Assembly: GCA_963920575.1 (NCBI GenBank)
Contig: OY986965.1
Span: 21,526,047 to 21,590,046, forward strand
From: Narthecium ossifragum
Taxonomy: Eukaryota > Streptophyta > Magnoliopsida > Dioscoreales > Nartheciaceae
Direction of reading: 5' to 3'
DNA length: 64,000 nt
Part shown: positions 1-12,091 of the stretch, piece after piece
How the letters are laid out: each line of letters begins with the position of its first letter
How positions within the stretch are numbered: the first letter of the stretch is position 1
Notes under the pieces: model-generated
Seen by the model: only the letters and a program-made list of their open reading frames with translations
Told to the model about the DNA's origin: nothing
Database searches by the model: none
Made by a program: the position numbers and the translations under genes

Positions 1-816
1 CAGTACTGCTGCAATTTTTTTATGTATGCTTGCTCTATGAATGCTTAGCTTAGCATAGCATGTCAAACACCAGAAAATTATATTCTTACAGTTTGGTACT
101 ATTTAAAGTGTGCAATTTATGGTTGTATACTTAGGTGTTAGTTAGAATTGTTGCCATGTGGACTAAATTTTAGAGTAAATTGTTGTATGAGCTCTCATTT
201 TTCAGATTTTGTATCTGAAGATGAGTTTGATAATTGCGTAATCCGCACTTTGCATAAAATGGACAATATATGTTTAGAGTTACCTTAATGGACCTTACTG
301 GTTTCAGATCGTGGCTGAAAATAAATAATTGCAAATAAAGTCCTTAGTGGATTATCACATGCTATAATTTTTTATGCACTTTAGTAGTGTTTTAAAACTT
401 GATGAGAATAGCATGTAAGGCACATTAGAGAGGAAGTCCTTGGCATTTCTATAAATTCGACAAAAATGAATATTTTCAGTTTATGTAGCTGAAAATAGAC
501 ACTTACAGAAAATGATGTAAATATATCAGTTATTTACGCTTTTGTCGCTTCCATTAAATTACATATTTACATAAAATTCTGAATGTGTGCCATTCTTAAA
601 ATAAGCGTATGTATGCTTAGATTAAATGAATTTTATGTAAATTAAATTTGTATTCCATTCGTTATATGTTAATGAGTGGTGTGGCTAATGGGAATTGTTC
701 CCATAATTTTATTCGGAATTAACTCGACACTTAATTCCAACCTGCTCTATTGGGAAATGATTACTAGCATCTTTGTGTTGCGAAATTCTTGATCTCAGTA
801 TGCGGGAAAGAATTCT
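1..816. other. AT-rich stretch, nothing recognised
   Basis: This stretch has no long open frame and I recognise no gene or repeat end in it. It lies just upstream of a decayed copia gag and may include that element's leader or 5' LTR. I could not match it to the probable right LTR near 7.6-8.3 kb, so that assignment is only inference. Confidence 0.4.
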
Positions 817-1675
817 GTGGTCTTGTTGAGTTCTTGGATAAAATTATATGATATGTGCCTAACATATTTTTTATCAAATCAATGTAGTGACATGGCCCCT
901 AGGAATGTGATTGAGCACCATAAGATAGTGAAATTAGATGGCCAAAACTATGATATCTGGCAAGAGAAAATTCAAAATCTTCTCAAGGAGCGTCTATTAC
1001 TCGATCATTTGATAAATGACAGAACTCCTTCTAAGGAAGGAAATGCCATCCAACATCATTGTGACCAAAAGGATTATGACAATTGGGTCAGGGAAAATCA
1101 TTTTGAACGATTTGCCATGCTTAGTTGCATGCACGAGAACCTGATTGGCAGATTTGAGCACTGCCCCACTGCTCGAGATATGTGGAACCAATTAAAGATT
1201 GCTTTCTGTTGGACTCCGGTTACGAAGCTATGTGCTTTGAATTTACAATTCCAGCAATATATGAAGGATCCAGGCCATTCGTTGGTCGAGCACCTTCATA
1301 CGATGAGCCTCATGATTAAGTACATAAGAGCCACTGGAAATGAGCTGTCTGATGAGCAACAAGTCTTGGCAGTGATTCGTTCCTTGCCGGACCATGAGTG
1401 GACTCAAGTGAAGGACTTTCAAGAACATCTCGCGTCATCTAAAGCTTGAGGCGGAGCGCATTGAGGCGAGCCATAAAAAGGAGGTCTCCATCTCTCAAGC
1501 TGTAAAGGTCATGCGTTCAAAGCCTGTTTACGAGGGACAAGGGTTAGCTGGTAATGATACACAGATTGACAAATTTGTGAAATGTCACAAATATCAACAT
1601 GGGAGCATCATAAAAGTAGCAAATTTGAAGTGCTACAATTGTGGAAAGAAGGGTCACTTCGCTCAAGATTGTTAA
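817..1675 (+). pseudogene. copia gag (UBN2-type) with displaced CCHC zinc knuckle
   Basis: The open frame 817-1449 gives 210 aa typical of copia gag polyproteins: an N-terminal LDGQNYDIWQEKI segment, then a helical region with RDMWNQLK, and EQQVLAVIRSLP near the end. The probable true start is the internal Met of MAPRNVIEHH. The frame closes at 1449, and the zinc knuckle CYNCGKKGHFAQDC at 1631-1672 is in another frame and is followed directly by TAA. At least one frameshift therefore separates the two. Gag would form the retrotransposon particle; this copy cannot make a full-length product. Confidence 0.8.
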
Positions 1676-3251
1676 GAGCTGAAGAAGGTATGCCCTATTC
1701 GTAATTCTCTAGAATTTCATGTTTGTTCACATGTGTTTGTGACTCATTTCTCTCATTGGTTGGATTGTAGATTTGGGAGCATGTAGACATGTAGCTAGAG
1801 ATCAAGCTGGATGCATGATTATCGTCGAATACTAGCGGGAAGTCGGGAAGTCTTCACTTTGTGATAGAAGATAGAGCACGGGAATATGTCCTGAGAGTTG
1901 GAGTCAACCGGCTCAAGATGCATATATGGTACAACTTGCTCTTAAATGATGTGTTTCATACACCCATAGTCCGATTTAATCAGTTCTAGCTTGTAATATT
2001 AGGATTTCCTTTCTATTATCAGTGACATTAGTTGTCTGTCTCACATAAAAAACCTTATGGTTGTGATATTTTTGAAATATATTTTCATTAGTGTTGGAGT
2101 TATATTCTTAGTGAAACGTAATAATTCTATTTTAGTCTCTCTTGTTCGGTCCATATTCTATATGTATGTCAAATAGAATCTTAGGCTTGGTCACATAGGT
2201 GAAGAAAGACAGGCTATACTAACTAGACAATGGCTGTTGGGCCTTCTCGCTAATGCAAGCTCATCTACCTAAGAGTTTTATTTAACTATAGGACATCAGA
2301 GAGGTTTTTCGAGTAAACCTCTAATACTTCTCATCTTTTAGAAGCTAGTCTATTCATACATCTATGCACCCAAAGCTTTTAGGCATGTCATAGTATATCC
2401 TACATTATTTGTTAATGGTTCTTCAAATTTCGGTTTGGTCTGTAGTATATCTCGCCGATTCTAATTTTTGATTTGTTTCAAAACTTTGGTTCAAAGGTTG
2501 AGAATTAAAAGAGAAGAACTTAGAGTTCTTCTAATTGGCACAAACTGAAAGTGATTATCTGATTAGTTTAGAAAATTATGTGAAGATATAGGTATATACG
2601 GAGTTGAAGATTTGTAACATATTGCTACAAAAGTGGTTGCAAAGAGTAGAAATCAAACTCTTTAGTGACATGGTTAGATTGATAATAGCACAGGCTAATC
2701 TGCTGATAAGTTCATGAGAGATAGGCTATTAAATGTTGTTTGAATCTACAACCAAATGCCTTTAAAAGTCAATTCCAACTAGTCCATATCAGTTGTGGAA
2801 TGGGAATAATCTAACTTAGATGACTTGCGCCCATGTGATTCTACTTGATATGTTCATAATTCCTCCTATAAGTTAGGAAAATTGGATTCTATAGCTGATA
2901 AATATGTTTTATCGGATCTTAAGGATTCTCGATGGGACATGTTGTGTAAGGTGAACATCCAAAATGGGGAATGACTGAGATGGGTTGTGACATGTAGGAA
3001 ATAGCTTTCCTAATATTGGTAGTCAAAAAGGATTCCCACTCTATTAGTTAGAGTTGTCTCACCGAAATGTGCGATCATTTCAATTACAATATGAGAATTT
3101 GGATTCACATCAAGTGACTATCAGAGACAGTAGGAGTATTCCTTTTGCCTAGTGGGAGAATTGTGTCATTAGGAAAATCTCAGTATTCACGGCTATATAG
3201 AAATTTATGAGGAATTGTTCCTTATTTGGATTTCGAGATTGAAGGTAGGTC
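1676..3251 (+). pseudogene. copia protease / pre-integrase / integrase remains
   Basis: No long open frame remains. Conceptual translation gives a protease-like WIVDLGACRHVARDQAG near 1762-1812, with Leu where the aspartic protease DSGA motif has Ser. A GAG-pre-integrase-like LGHIGEERQAIL lies near 2189-2224. The rest of this stretch is too decayed to assign. It ends at the target site of the solo LTR, whose 5-bp duplication CCTCA is at 3252-3256. Confidence 0.5.
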
Positions 3252-3256
3252 CCTCA

Positions 3257-5848
3257 TGTCACGCCCCGACCCAGAAAACCCATCCGAGCCGAGGCGTGAG
3301 GGGAAACCTACACTATTCATCTCCAATTGGCGCGATACATTGCGGAAAACATAGATAAACTTAAACAATTTATATTTCAGAGGTGAAACAGTAATTCAAT
3401 TCATAAATACATCAAGTTGTACAGTTTAAACATATGATTACAATTCTTATCAAATTCCTCAAAGGGGAAGAATATTATACAAATAATCTCAAAAGTCATC
3501 GAAAGATGTTTATAATGTACAAACTATCAAAAGTACAACAATCATCCTCCAGCCACCTCAAGCACCTCTGGATGTAGTCGCGCCTCCAAAAGCTGATTTC
3601 ACCGGCTCTATTGTTGAAGAACTGGCGCCTGCACCTGCAAACGTAGCCCGGGTAGGAGTGAGCGATAAGCTCAGTAGGGTTCTACTCTCCGGCACACTGA
3701 AAGGAGGAAAACAACAACAGTGTCGTCTCCTCGCTCAAGCCTAACGGATGCCACGGGTCCCATAACCCTGTCGATGTCCCAAGGGCTCCTGTCATGAAAC
3801 CTCTCTCCTGAACATGTTACCAGGAGGCCAAGGAACAGTAATATGCAGGATCACCCTTATCCAAGCAGGAATACCATGCCTTGGGGAACCACGTCGGGAA
3901 CGCATCGACAACCATCCTTAGTACTTAGCCTTGGGAAGACAACACGACCTCTAAACCTCAAACATTGATCAGAGTCAACTATCGCAAATCCTCAATAACA
4001 TGAGATTCATTTATACAATCACACCCTAATCCTGACTACCCAACCATGGTCCTAAGGCTAGATCCGAGCTACCCGAGAGCCTCGGATCAGCGATCAACCC
4101 ATCGCCCGCCTAACCTCATATGCCTCTAATGCAATCAAGATGCATGCAATGCTCAGGCACAGATAACGAGATATAGACATGCAACAACATGATAATAATC
4201 ATACAGGGCCAGGCATAGCCTGCAGCTAGCCAAAGTGGTGAGCATAGCAAGGGCCTCAAATACAGATAATCTATGCTAACCAAACAAAGATTAGAGCAAA
4301 GCATTAAACACAGATATACAATAGTTTTCAGTACTCTCTTGCACCTGACAGACTAAGGTTCCACAATTATCTTGCAGGTAACTGGCCAACATTTATACAA
4401 TAGCCCTCGGCACACGCCGGCATCAGGCTAAGGTTCCACAATTCCACATTAGCTAGCACTCATAGCTAGCTAATGGCTAAGCCAATTAAGTCTTTAAGCT
4501 ACTTATCCAACCAAGTATTTAAATGCGAGGAAAACCGTAAATCCGCTCAACAGGGTAAGAAAGCGATTCAATCCTCAATCTCGATAAAACTCCATTAATA
4601 TCCCTTGAAAACGATGTGCATACTTCCTAACATGATTGGATAGCTATCATGGATGAAAACCAATCAAAGGAAGCCAGAAAGCACAACTCAGTGGCCCACA
4701 GTCGATGCGACGGTCGACCGTGAGGCCACGGTCGATCCGACGGTCGACCGTGGGGCCAATCGAGGGGAAAGCACAAGGGCCACGGTCGATCGATGCATCG
4801 ACCGTGGGAAGCCCAAAGCGGGACAGAGCCTCACGGACGATGCGACGGTCGATCTGACGTCGACCGTGAGGCGGAATGAAAAGGGAGAAGGAACCACGGT
4901 CGATCGGGGCATCGACCGTGGGAGGCCAAAAACGCGACAGAGCCCGACGGTCGATACGACGGTCGATCCGACGGTCGACCGTCAGGCCTGAAAGAAGTGT
5001 ATTAACGCTTGACGGTCGATCCACCGATCGACCGTCAGCCCCACGGCACAGTTCCTCATAACAGTGCCGGAAATCCAATTTCTTAGATTTGAAAGATCAA
5101 ATCAAATTGGAAGTTGATGAAACTTTGCAAGCATGTGTAAAAGATGATGGGGAAGCTAATGGTACAATTAAATCTCAAACCTATGTCTCAATGGCCGAAA
5201 ACCGACAAAACGGCGATAATACGGAAACAAGCCGTTAAAACATAGAAATCGCAAGGTAGGAATACTTGAATCAAGCCGCACCACAAGTGCTACAAGTTAC
5301 ATAACATTCTAACATGTATTCCTACAACGAAAGCACAAGAAACCTATCCTAGGAGAACCCGATCACAAGATCGAGGTAGAAACACCTACTTGAACAAGCA
5401 GGGCAGCTCCTCCACGCATCCCCCAAGTCCGATCGCCGGAATTCGCTCCTCGAAAGCCGCTCTCCGAAGCCCTAGCTCAGCCGGTTGGAGAGAGAAGGAG
5501 AGAACGACAGGAGAAGAAGGAAGGAAAGAAAGAAAGAGAAAGGAAAGCGGGTTTAAATAGAAAGCTGAAATCGATCACAGCTGTCCGATCCGATCTCTCC
5601 CGATCGAGCTCCGATCCTCCGATCGGAAGCGCCCTTAAGGTTCTAATCAAACACATATATCAATCAAAGGCAGTGTGTGTCACGCGGGTGTGAAACTGAC
5701 CACCAGGGAGCATATTTACCAAAATGCCACTGGGGTCAAAACAGCGATGCGATCAACCGATCGCATCCCAAGGCCAACCGGGCCAAACCACAAAGCCAGA
5801 CCCTCGACCTAACGCGGTCGGACCGGGTTGGAGGTACGGGTCCTCACA
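3257..5848 (-). mobile_element. Solo LTR 1 of a long-LTR family (2592 bp, TSD CCTCA)
   Basis: The plus strand begins TGTCACGCCCCGACC and ends GGGTCCTCACA. It is flanked by CCTCA at 3252-3256 and 5849-5853. TG...CA ends with a perfect 5-bp duplication are diagnostic of an LTR insertion. I find no internal terminal direct repeats, no PBS or PPT and no gag-pol, so this is one LTR left by LTR-LTR recombination. The ends match, in reverse complement, the element at 21699-24326. Sense strand is inferred as minus, because copy 2 carries a TATA-like TATTTAAA on the strand beginning TGTGAGGACCC. The family is probably Ty3/gypsy, from LTR length only. Confidence 0.85.
4687..5035. repeat. Array of imperfect palindromes built on CGGTCGAT / ATCGACCG
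   Basis: Within solo LTR 1 about ten 8-10-bp arms (CACGGTCGAT, GACGGTCGAC and reverse complements) recur. They form successive inverted pairs such as CACGGTCGAT...ATCGACCGTG with 3-8-bp loops. Spacers are unrelated. Overlapping open frames through the array on both strands are low-complexity (TVD, DRRID) and are a by-product of the repeat. Confidence 0.85.
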
Positions 5849-5853
5849 CCTCA

Positions 5854-7607
5854 TGAGTGCTTATGTGAATTTGTTTCGTTTGTGTAGATGAAATTGACCA
5901 ATTGGTGGAAAAATGATTAGCAAATGTAGAGAAAAAAAGTAGCTCAGTAATTAAGAATTATAAATTTTGTGTGAATGTTAGTTGATTTTGTATCAATTGA
6001 CAAATATTGACCCGATCAGTTTGGAATCGTTCCAAACACATTATTGATGTGATGTTTCACTTCTCAATGAAGAACTAGAAAATGAGTCCTATGTGGATCA
6101 TCTGATAAATTCATAGTAAGGGACAAGAAATATTAAGCTTAGTTGCTTAAAATGTTCCAATTATAATTTGAGTTGTTAACTATATACATCATATTTCATG
6201 AAGTCTTTGTGGGCTTTATGTCAGTGGGAGTTAAAAGTCACCACTCAGAAGTGGTTGTCCTCAATGTGTGAGATGGACATGACATATGTGAACTATTGCT
6301 TGAGATGAGGTTCTTGATAGATCGAATTTAATTGACCTTTTGGTTTGTCACAAGAGGATGCTAAATTGATCAGTGTGCACTATTCATTGTTCACATAAAC
6401 TCCAAAAGAAAAGGGTTTAGTTCTTCATATCGAGCAATGTCCTACGACTAGAAGAGAGAAACAAATAGTATGAGCTGCCTATAGGAAGGTTATTAGTCTG
6501 ATATACATTATGTTGTGTACTTGATCAAACTTGAATCATGTTGTTAGCATGGTTAGCCGATATCATTGTAATCCTGAAGTTGCACGTTGGGCAGCAATTA
6601 AAAGGATGTTCCGGCACTATCGATAGAATGAAAACCTCGTTGTATGCTACCGTGGTAGCAATCTCAAAGTTGTCCGGGTAAATTAGTTGTCACTTAATTC
6701 ATTGGTGATTGCAAAAAGTCAGGTGGTCCTTAAGTACGTTTTAGTCAGCATTTGGTTCATGACCAAATAACCATAACTCATGGGTAGAGATATCTTTTAT
6801 AGATATATGAGAAATTTGATACTACTTGGGACACCATTACTTTTGTGTAATGAACACCTTATATTGATGAGATCCGTTTTCATATCATATATTTCGTAAT
6901 TATTTTACGAAGACACATATCTTGTAAGTTGTTGTCACCAGGCTTATGATCTGCCCTCTCACACGAGCGATCGCCCTGACGCTGAGTGAGAGCAGGATGA
7001 GACAATAAGATCACTAAGTACTATTTGCAAAGTGATCCCCTTTAATGCTGAATAAGCTTGTGAGGGTTATTTTTGGGTGTCACCTTAGTAAGTCTAAGAT
7101 GAGATTGATAAAGTCGAACATGGAGTATGTCCACATCTCCATGAAGCATGTACAAAGCCGGATGTGAGATGCTTGAGAACTTGGTTGTGTACCAATTGTC
7201 TTGAGATGCTCAAGTTAGGCGCTATGAGAAGTGACTAGACTAAGATTCGTATGGCGTTGAGTATGACATATCCGTAGTGGGAGCTCCGCCATAACATACA
7301 TATCATACTATATGTGCTAAAGATCGACCATAATAGGGAAGTGACTGAATAGATCCCTGCTTCGTCACTATGTGAGCCCTTATTGGACTTTAAGTCCAAT
7401 ACTTGTACCTTTTGGGACTAGGGATCATGTCAAGTAGTTGAAGCTTGATGTTGCTACTTTAGCATGTTATCCAAGGATCGGGAGAAAATACGGTTCAGTG
7501 GAGCATGTCTAGGAAAGCAATCAGGTTTAGATGAATTGACATGAGTTTTCAAGGAAAAATTATTCGATATCATGCTAATGATTTGTGGCTCATAGCCCGG
7601 GCAATCA
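5854..7607 (+). pseudogene. copia RT / RNase H remains (right part of copia A)
   Basis: No intact frame survives. Around 6430-6800 conceptual translation shows the copia RNase H region in order: a QCPTTREK segment, then VSRYHCNPEVARWAAIKR, then NLVVCYRGSNLKVV. These match the usual VSR..SNP..HW.A.KR and LRY..GT motifs of copia RNase H. The rest is too mutated to assign. The left edge is the right-hand TSD of solo LTR 1 (5849-5853). Confidence 0.6.
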
Positions 7608-8299
7608 TGTTGGGAATAGTTCCCATGTATGATTATGAGTACAAATGCATAAAGAGATATTGCATGGCTCAGTATTAGTTACATAAGGGATCCCAGATGC
7701 AATGATCTGGCGTGGTTAAAATGATTTGGGGTATACACGAGATTTTAGAAGTGGTGTTATGTTGATTTCATGGTAGCTTAATATGACACCCTTTGTTGGT
7801 ACTTGTTCTCGCGCTGTCGCACGCTCCATTTCCCTGTATGAAGGGAGAATAGGATGAGAGACGATTGTTGGGTGAAATACGTAATGCTAATTGTGTACGA
7901 GTGGGAGTTGTTTCATAGAGTCCAATCCAGTGGTGCGTCCACATGCGCATTTGGGTTCTAGTCTATCTTAAGTGATTAGACTAGCCATGACTCTAACCAA
8001 TTGAGATAAGATTGGTCCTACACCTCTATAAATAGAGGAGTGAAACCCTAACCAAAAATATCTCTGAATAATAACCGTCTCTCTTATTCTCTCCTAGGGT
8101 TATCATCTATAACCCTACGGTTTGGAGCATGTGTGAGTGGAGAAGACTCTAGTAGGCTTCTTCCAAAGATGCCAGGTTCGGGATCGATACATAACGACGA
8201 GAAGCAGATCCGTATCGAAGTTCATAAAGCAAATGAGATCTACAACGCTTCTGCACGAGGTATTTTGTATACCTCATCATATGCTAGATTCTCTAACAT
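7608..8299 (+). repeat. Probable 3' LTR of copia A
   Basis: The segment starts TGTTGGGAATAG, a common copia LTR beginning, immediately after the pol remains. It contains TATAAATA at 8027-8034 in the plus orientation, followed by CT-rich sequence. The end is set tentatively at the CA of TTCTCTAACA (8299). I could not find the partner LTR or a TSD, so the right limit is uncertain. Confidence 0.45.
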
Positions 8300-9019
8300 A
8301 AACGTTATGGCCAAAATACTTCAGCTATGTCAAAACTGAAGTATTTATTGGCCGATTGATAATATTTATGAAATTACCATTGATCTTGTTAACCGCCCAA
8401 ACGACTATAGGAAGGCCATGGTTATATTTATGACTAACAACATTTAACAAGAAATCACTGTAGACCTGAGTAACTATGTCAAGTAGCAAACCCCTTACAC
8501 ATCAGAACGAAAAGAAATACAACAGAACCAATCTAGACAATTAAAAGAAAATCGGAGGATGATGGGGATGAGAATAGTATCTCATAAACAAAAGCTTACA
8601 AATTTAGGAAGAAACCACCCAACGTCAAAAGTAGCCCTAAATCAAAAACACAAACCTAGCAAGCAACTCAATGTTAACTAAATCTTGTCAGAAAACCAAG
8701 AAGAAATCTTAGACATGCAACATAAGAAAAGAAACAATAAAAAAAATCCAATCATAAGTAGTAGATAAAACCATATACTATGGGAACACACTTAACGAAA
8801 GCAAACAACCTCTGTTACCAAAAGCGCACTATAATCTTAGTCTATAGATTAAGCAGCGGATGAAACCATATACAATGGGAACACGTCTAACAAAAGCAAG
8901 CGACCTCCGTTAAGAAAAATGTACTATAATCTGTCTGTAGACAATCCTTCTATCCAAACACAATTGGCATTGATCCGAGTTGATATATATTCATAGTGTT
9001 TCCACACTTTTCTTCTAAC
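8300..9019. repeat. Non-coding stretch with an imperfect 96-bp direct repeat
   Basis: No gene is seen between the copia A LTR and the gypsy element. Two neighbouring copies start at 8763 and 8859 (GATRAAACCATATAC..TGGGAACAC), give a period of 96 bp and run to about 8940. I do not recognise the family. Confidence 0.5.
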
Positions 9020-9024
9020 CTTAG

Positions 9025-9702
9025 TGGTGGGATCATGATTAGGACCGACGAAGAGAGTCAAGACCCATTTCAGATGGCAATAGGACCAGTCACAAGAGCT
9101 CAGGCTAAGAGGTTCAAAGCGGCACTTAGTGGATTAATTCAAAAAATTCAGAATGGAGAAGAATGTAAACTCACAATTAATGAAGCGTCAAGGTTTATCC
9201 ACATCATTAAGGCAATCACCAGCTAGGCATGTAAGAGTTGGCGTGGCATTTATGTTCTCATGCAAGAGTTGGGTGTGGCATTGATCATTCTCTTTGTTCA
9301 AGGCCTTGGGAATTCAGTTTATTAAGTGTTGAACAATGGTCAAGCTTTGGAAATATGAGTAGTTAGTGTCTCTTGAAATTGGGGGAAGTTAATTTCTGGT
9401 TTAATATATTGGCATTATCTATGTATGGAGGCAGATTTTTGGTTGATAAAAAAAGTGAGAGAATTCTCTTTGGTTCTTCATAGAACTATTGAACTTATCA
9501 GGATTTTTCCTGTGGAGTTCATCTAGACTTATCAAATGGATTTCCATCCCCGTTTGTGGCGCCCTCAATCTCTATACCAAGGTTCATGCTTATTCATAAG
9601 TAGTGGCTCAAGGTTCATCTTCCATCCCAAATCTGATTGTAGAATGGTCAAAGAAGCTGAATTTGCTTCGGGTTTCGTCAGCACTTGGCGAGGTTCGTAT
9701 CA
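9025..9702 (+). repeat. 5' LTR of the gypsy element
   Basis: This 678-bp LTR starts TGGTGGGATCATG and ends GGTTCGTATCA. It is closely similar to 16030-16725, with one 18-bp indel near 9410. The end plus the next bases read TCGTATCAAAGC, which resembles the initiator-Met primer site TGGTATCAGAGC. The PBS would thus overlap the LTR end by several bases. The frame at 9032-9226 repeats the polyprotein tail found in the 3' LTR and is not a gene here. Confidence 0.85.
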
Positions 9703-10273
9703 AAGCTCGGTTTCTATTCTCATGTTTGCTTATCCCTTCATATTCTTCAATATCATTCCTTGATCTTCAGTTTTATACCAAATCTGATAGAAGATCAAAA
9801 TTCATTTCTTGTTTATCCCTTCATATTCCTCATTATCAATCTTTGACAGTCATTGTTTTGTTTTATCAAATCTAATAAAAAAAAAAGGAGAGATCAAGTT
9901 CTTTCTTCTTCCAATCACGTTTGTTCGTGTTTCTTCAAAAAGAAAAAAGAAAAAAGAAGAAGAAATAGGAGGAAGATGAAGAAAAGCTATTATTATCATC
10001 CTAAATTGTCAAGTCTGCCCTTTCTGTGCATAACTCTTCATTTCTTTGCATACAAGGCCTTTCTCTTCATACCTTGCCTTTTCTTTACATACCTTTCCTT
10101 GCATCCCTTGTCTTTCTTTGCATCCTTTGATTATTTCTAGTTTGAATTGTTGTTGAAATTTCTGATTTGAGTTTGACTAGTTCGATAAGAACCGAAAGAG
10201 AAGTTCTAAGAGTGTTGAGTGATGTGAGAAAAACATAAGAGGGAGTTTTTGTGTGTTTCTTTTACAGGAAATC
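9703..10273 (+). other. Gypsy leader region
   Basis: This untranslated leader lies between the 5' LTR and gag. It is pyrimidine-rich with A-tracts near 9880 and 9940-9975. No domain is recognised; the open frames through it look like low-complexity artefacts. Confidence 0.5.
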
Positions 10274-11305
10274 ATGTCTCAAAGTGGTGAAAAAGGTGAT
10301 GAGGAAGGTGTTGATCCGAAGTTGTTTATGGAGGCTATTGTGGGAGAGATGCGGCGTATGATGAGGCGATAATTGGATGAGGTTCACAGAAGGTTGGATA
10401 GAATGGAAGATTCAAGGGATGAAAGAAATGATTGAGGCAGATCCGAGGAGGATGATGACCAAAATTCAGTGGGGAGCCATAGGAGGAGTGCACGAGGAAG
10501 ACGTGTTTGGAATCAGGAAGATAGCAACCTCAATAGCATAAAGATGCATATTCCTTCGTTTCAAGGTAAAAACGACCATGAAGCCTACCTTGAATGGGAG
10601 AAGAAGGTGGAGTTAGTATTTGATTGTCACAACTACTCTGAAATGAAGAAGGTAAAACTTACAGCCATTGAATTTTTTGTGTATGCTATTGTTTGGTGGG
10701 ATCAGTTAGTATTGAACATGAGGCGGAATAGAGAGCGAGCAATAGAGGCATGGGAGGAAATGAAAATCGTGATGAGGAAGCGATTTGTTCCTAGTCACTA
10801 TTATCACGAGTTGTACCAAAAGCTACAAAATCTCAAGAAAGGTAATCAGAGTGTGGAGGATTACTACAAGGAGATAGAGACTGCTATGATATGGGCTAAT
10901 GAAGAAGAAGATCGAGAAGCTACAATGGCCAGATTTTTGAGTGGATTAAACCGAGAGATTCAGGATAAGGTGGAGATGCAACATTATGTAAAGTTGGAAG
11001 ATAAAGTGCACATAGCTAACAAGGTTGAGCGACAGCTCAAGAGGAGGGGTGGTATACGTGCAGCCCAAGGATCAGGTTCTACTTCATCATGGAAACCAAA
11101 TTATGTGAAGGAGAAGAAACCGGTTATGATGTATAAACCTGAACCAAAGCAAGAATCCACCAGCTATGGTTCTCAAGGTAAATCCGATCCATCTACTTCT
11201 CGAACTCGTGACATTAAGTGCTTTAAATGTCAAGGAAGAGGTTACATAGCAAGCCAATGCCCAAACAAGAGAGTCATGGTGGTACGAGATAACGGTGAGG
11301 ATTGA
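10274..11305 (+). pseudogene. gypsy gag with two in-frame stops
   Basis: Translation begins at ATG 10274 (MSQSGEKGDEEG). Stops at 10370-10372 (TAA) and 10433-10435 (TGA) interrupt it, and it continues in the same frame to 11305. The region 10530-10990 is a retrotransposon gag domain (IPSFQGKNDHEAYLEWEKKV, FVPSHYYHELYQKLQNL, VEDYYKEIE). A CCHC knuckle CFKCQGRGYIASQC lies near 11220-11262. The product would be the capsid/nucleocapsid. The two early stops remove the N-terminal part. Confidence 0.85.
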
Positions 11306-11774
11306 AACCGATGATGAGTCAGACAGTACTTCTATGCCGCCATTGGAGGATATTGATGAGGAAGAGTATGATGCTCATGGAGAATTGATGGTGGCAAGTA
11401 GAGCTCTAAGCATGCAAGCAAGGGAAGAAGATGATCTGCAGCGAGACAATCTCTTTCATACAAGGTGCTATGTTAAAGACAAGGTGTGTAGTGTGATTAT
11501 TGATGGTGGAAGTTGCACTAATGTTGCAAGCATGACTTTGGTGGAGAAATTGGAGCTACCAACACTCAAGCACCCGCAGCCATACAAGCTACAATGGCTG
11601 AATGATAGTGGTGAAGTAAAGGTAAACAAGCAAGTGTTAGTTTCCTTTCGAATTGGTAAATATGAAGACGAGGTGTTGTGTGACGTTGTGCCAATGCAAG
11701 CTGAAAATTTGTTGCTTGGGAGACCTTGGCAATTTGATAGGCGTGTGAAGCATGATGGCTATACAAATAAGTAA
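11295..11774 (+). pseudogene. gypsy aspartic protease region
   Basis: The frame overlaps the end of gag by 11 bases in another register, so gag and pol are out of frame, as in many gypsy elements or by mutation. The protease segment CSVIIDGGSCTNVASMTLV has DGG in place of the usual D-S/T-G; ILGRPW-like LLLGRPWQFD and the flap region follow. The frame stops at 11774 just before SFVFNQRPITL, which continues in the same frame, so the stop is probably secondary. Confidence 0.8.
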
Positions 11775-11849
11775 TCTTTTGTGTTCAATCAAAGGCCAAT
11801 CACTCTTATTCCAATGACACCAAAGCGGATTTACAATGATCAAGTGAGG

Positions 11850-12060
11850 CTGCAAAAAGAAAGTGATGAAAGGAGAGAGAGTGAAAGGAAGAAAAAGAGT
11901 GAGGATAAAAAAGAGAGTGAAAGGAAGAAAAAGAGTGAGGATCAAAAAGAGAGTGAATGAAAGAAAAGGAGTGAGAATCAAAAAGAGAGTCATGAAAAGA
12001 AAAAAAGAGTGAGAATTAGAAAGAGAGTGATGAAAGGAGAGAGAGTGAAAAAAAGAACTT
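11850..12060 (+). repeat. Expanded Glu/Lys/Ser-rich minisatellite in the gypsy linker
   Basis: A 30-40-base unit GAGAGTGAAAGGAAGAAAAA followed by GAGTGAGGAT recurs four to five times between protease and RT. In frame it encodes repeated ESERKKKSED-like blocks. It has a stop and length changes between units, so it is decaying. Confidence 0.75.
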
Positions 12061-12091
12061 TTATGCAAGGGTAAGAGAGATAAAGCGAACA

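Larger units (their letters stand above)
817..8299 (+). mobile_element. Decayed Ty1/copia retrotransposon (copia A), split by a solo LTR
   Basis: Remnants appear in the correct copia order on the plus strand: gag (817-1449), CCHC knuckle (1631-1672), protease-like WIVDLGAC (about 1762), a GAG-pre-integrase-like stretch beginning LGHIGEER (about 2189), and RNase H-like remains (about 6430-6800). A probable 3' LTR begins near 7608. Frames are broken many times, so this is an old copy. A 2.6-kb solo LTR at 3257-5848 splits the pol region. The left LTR was not identified and both outer limits are approximate. Confidence 0.7.

Noticed and set aside
4647..5078. Several overlapping open frames on both strands with TVD and DRRID repeats
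   Set aside because: They are translations of the CGGTCGAT palindrome array inside solo LTR 1; frames are open on both strands because the repeat lacks stops.
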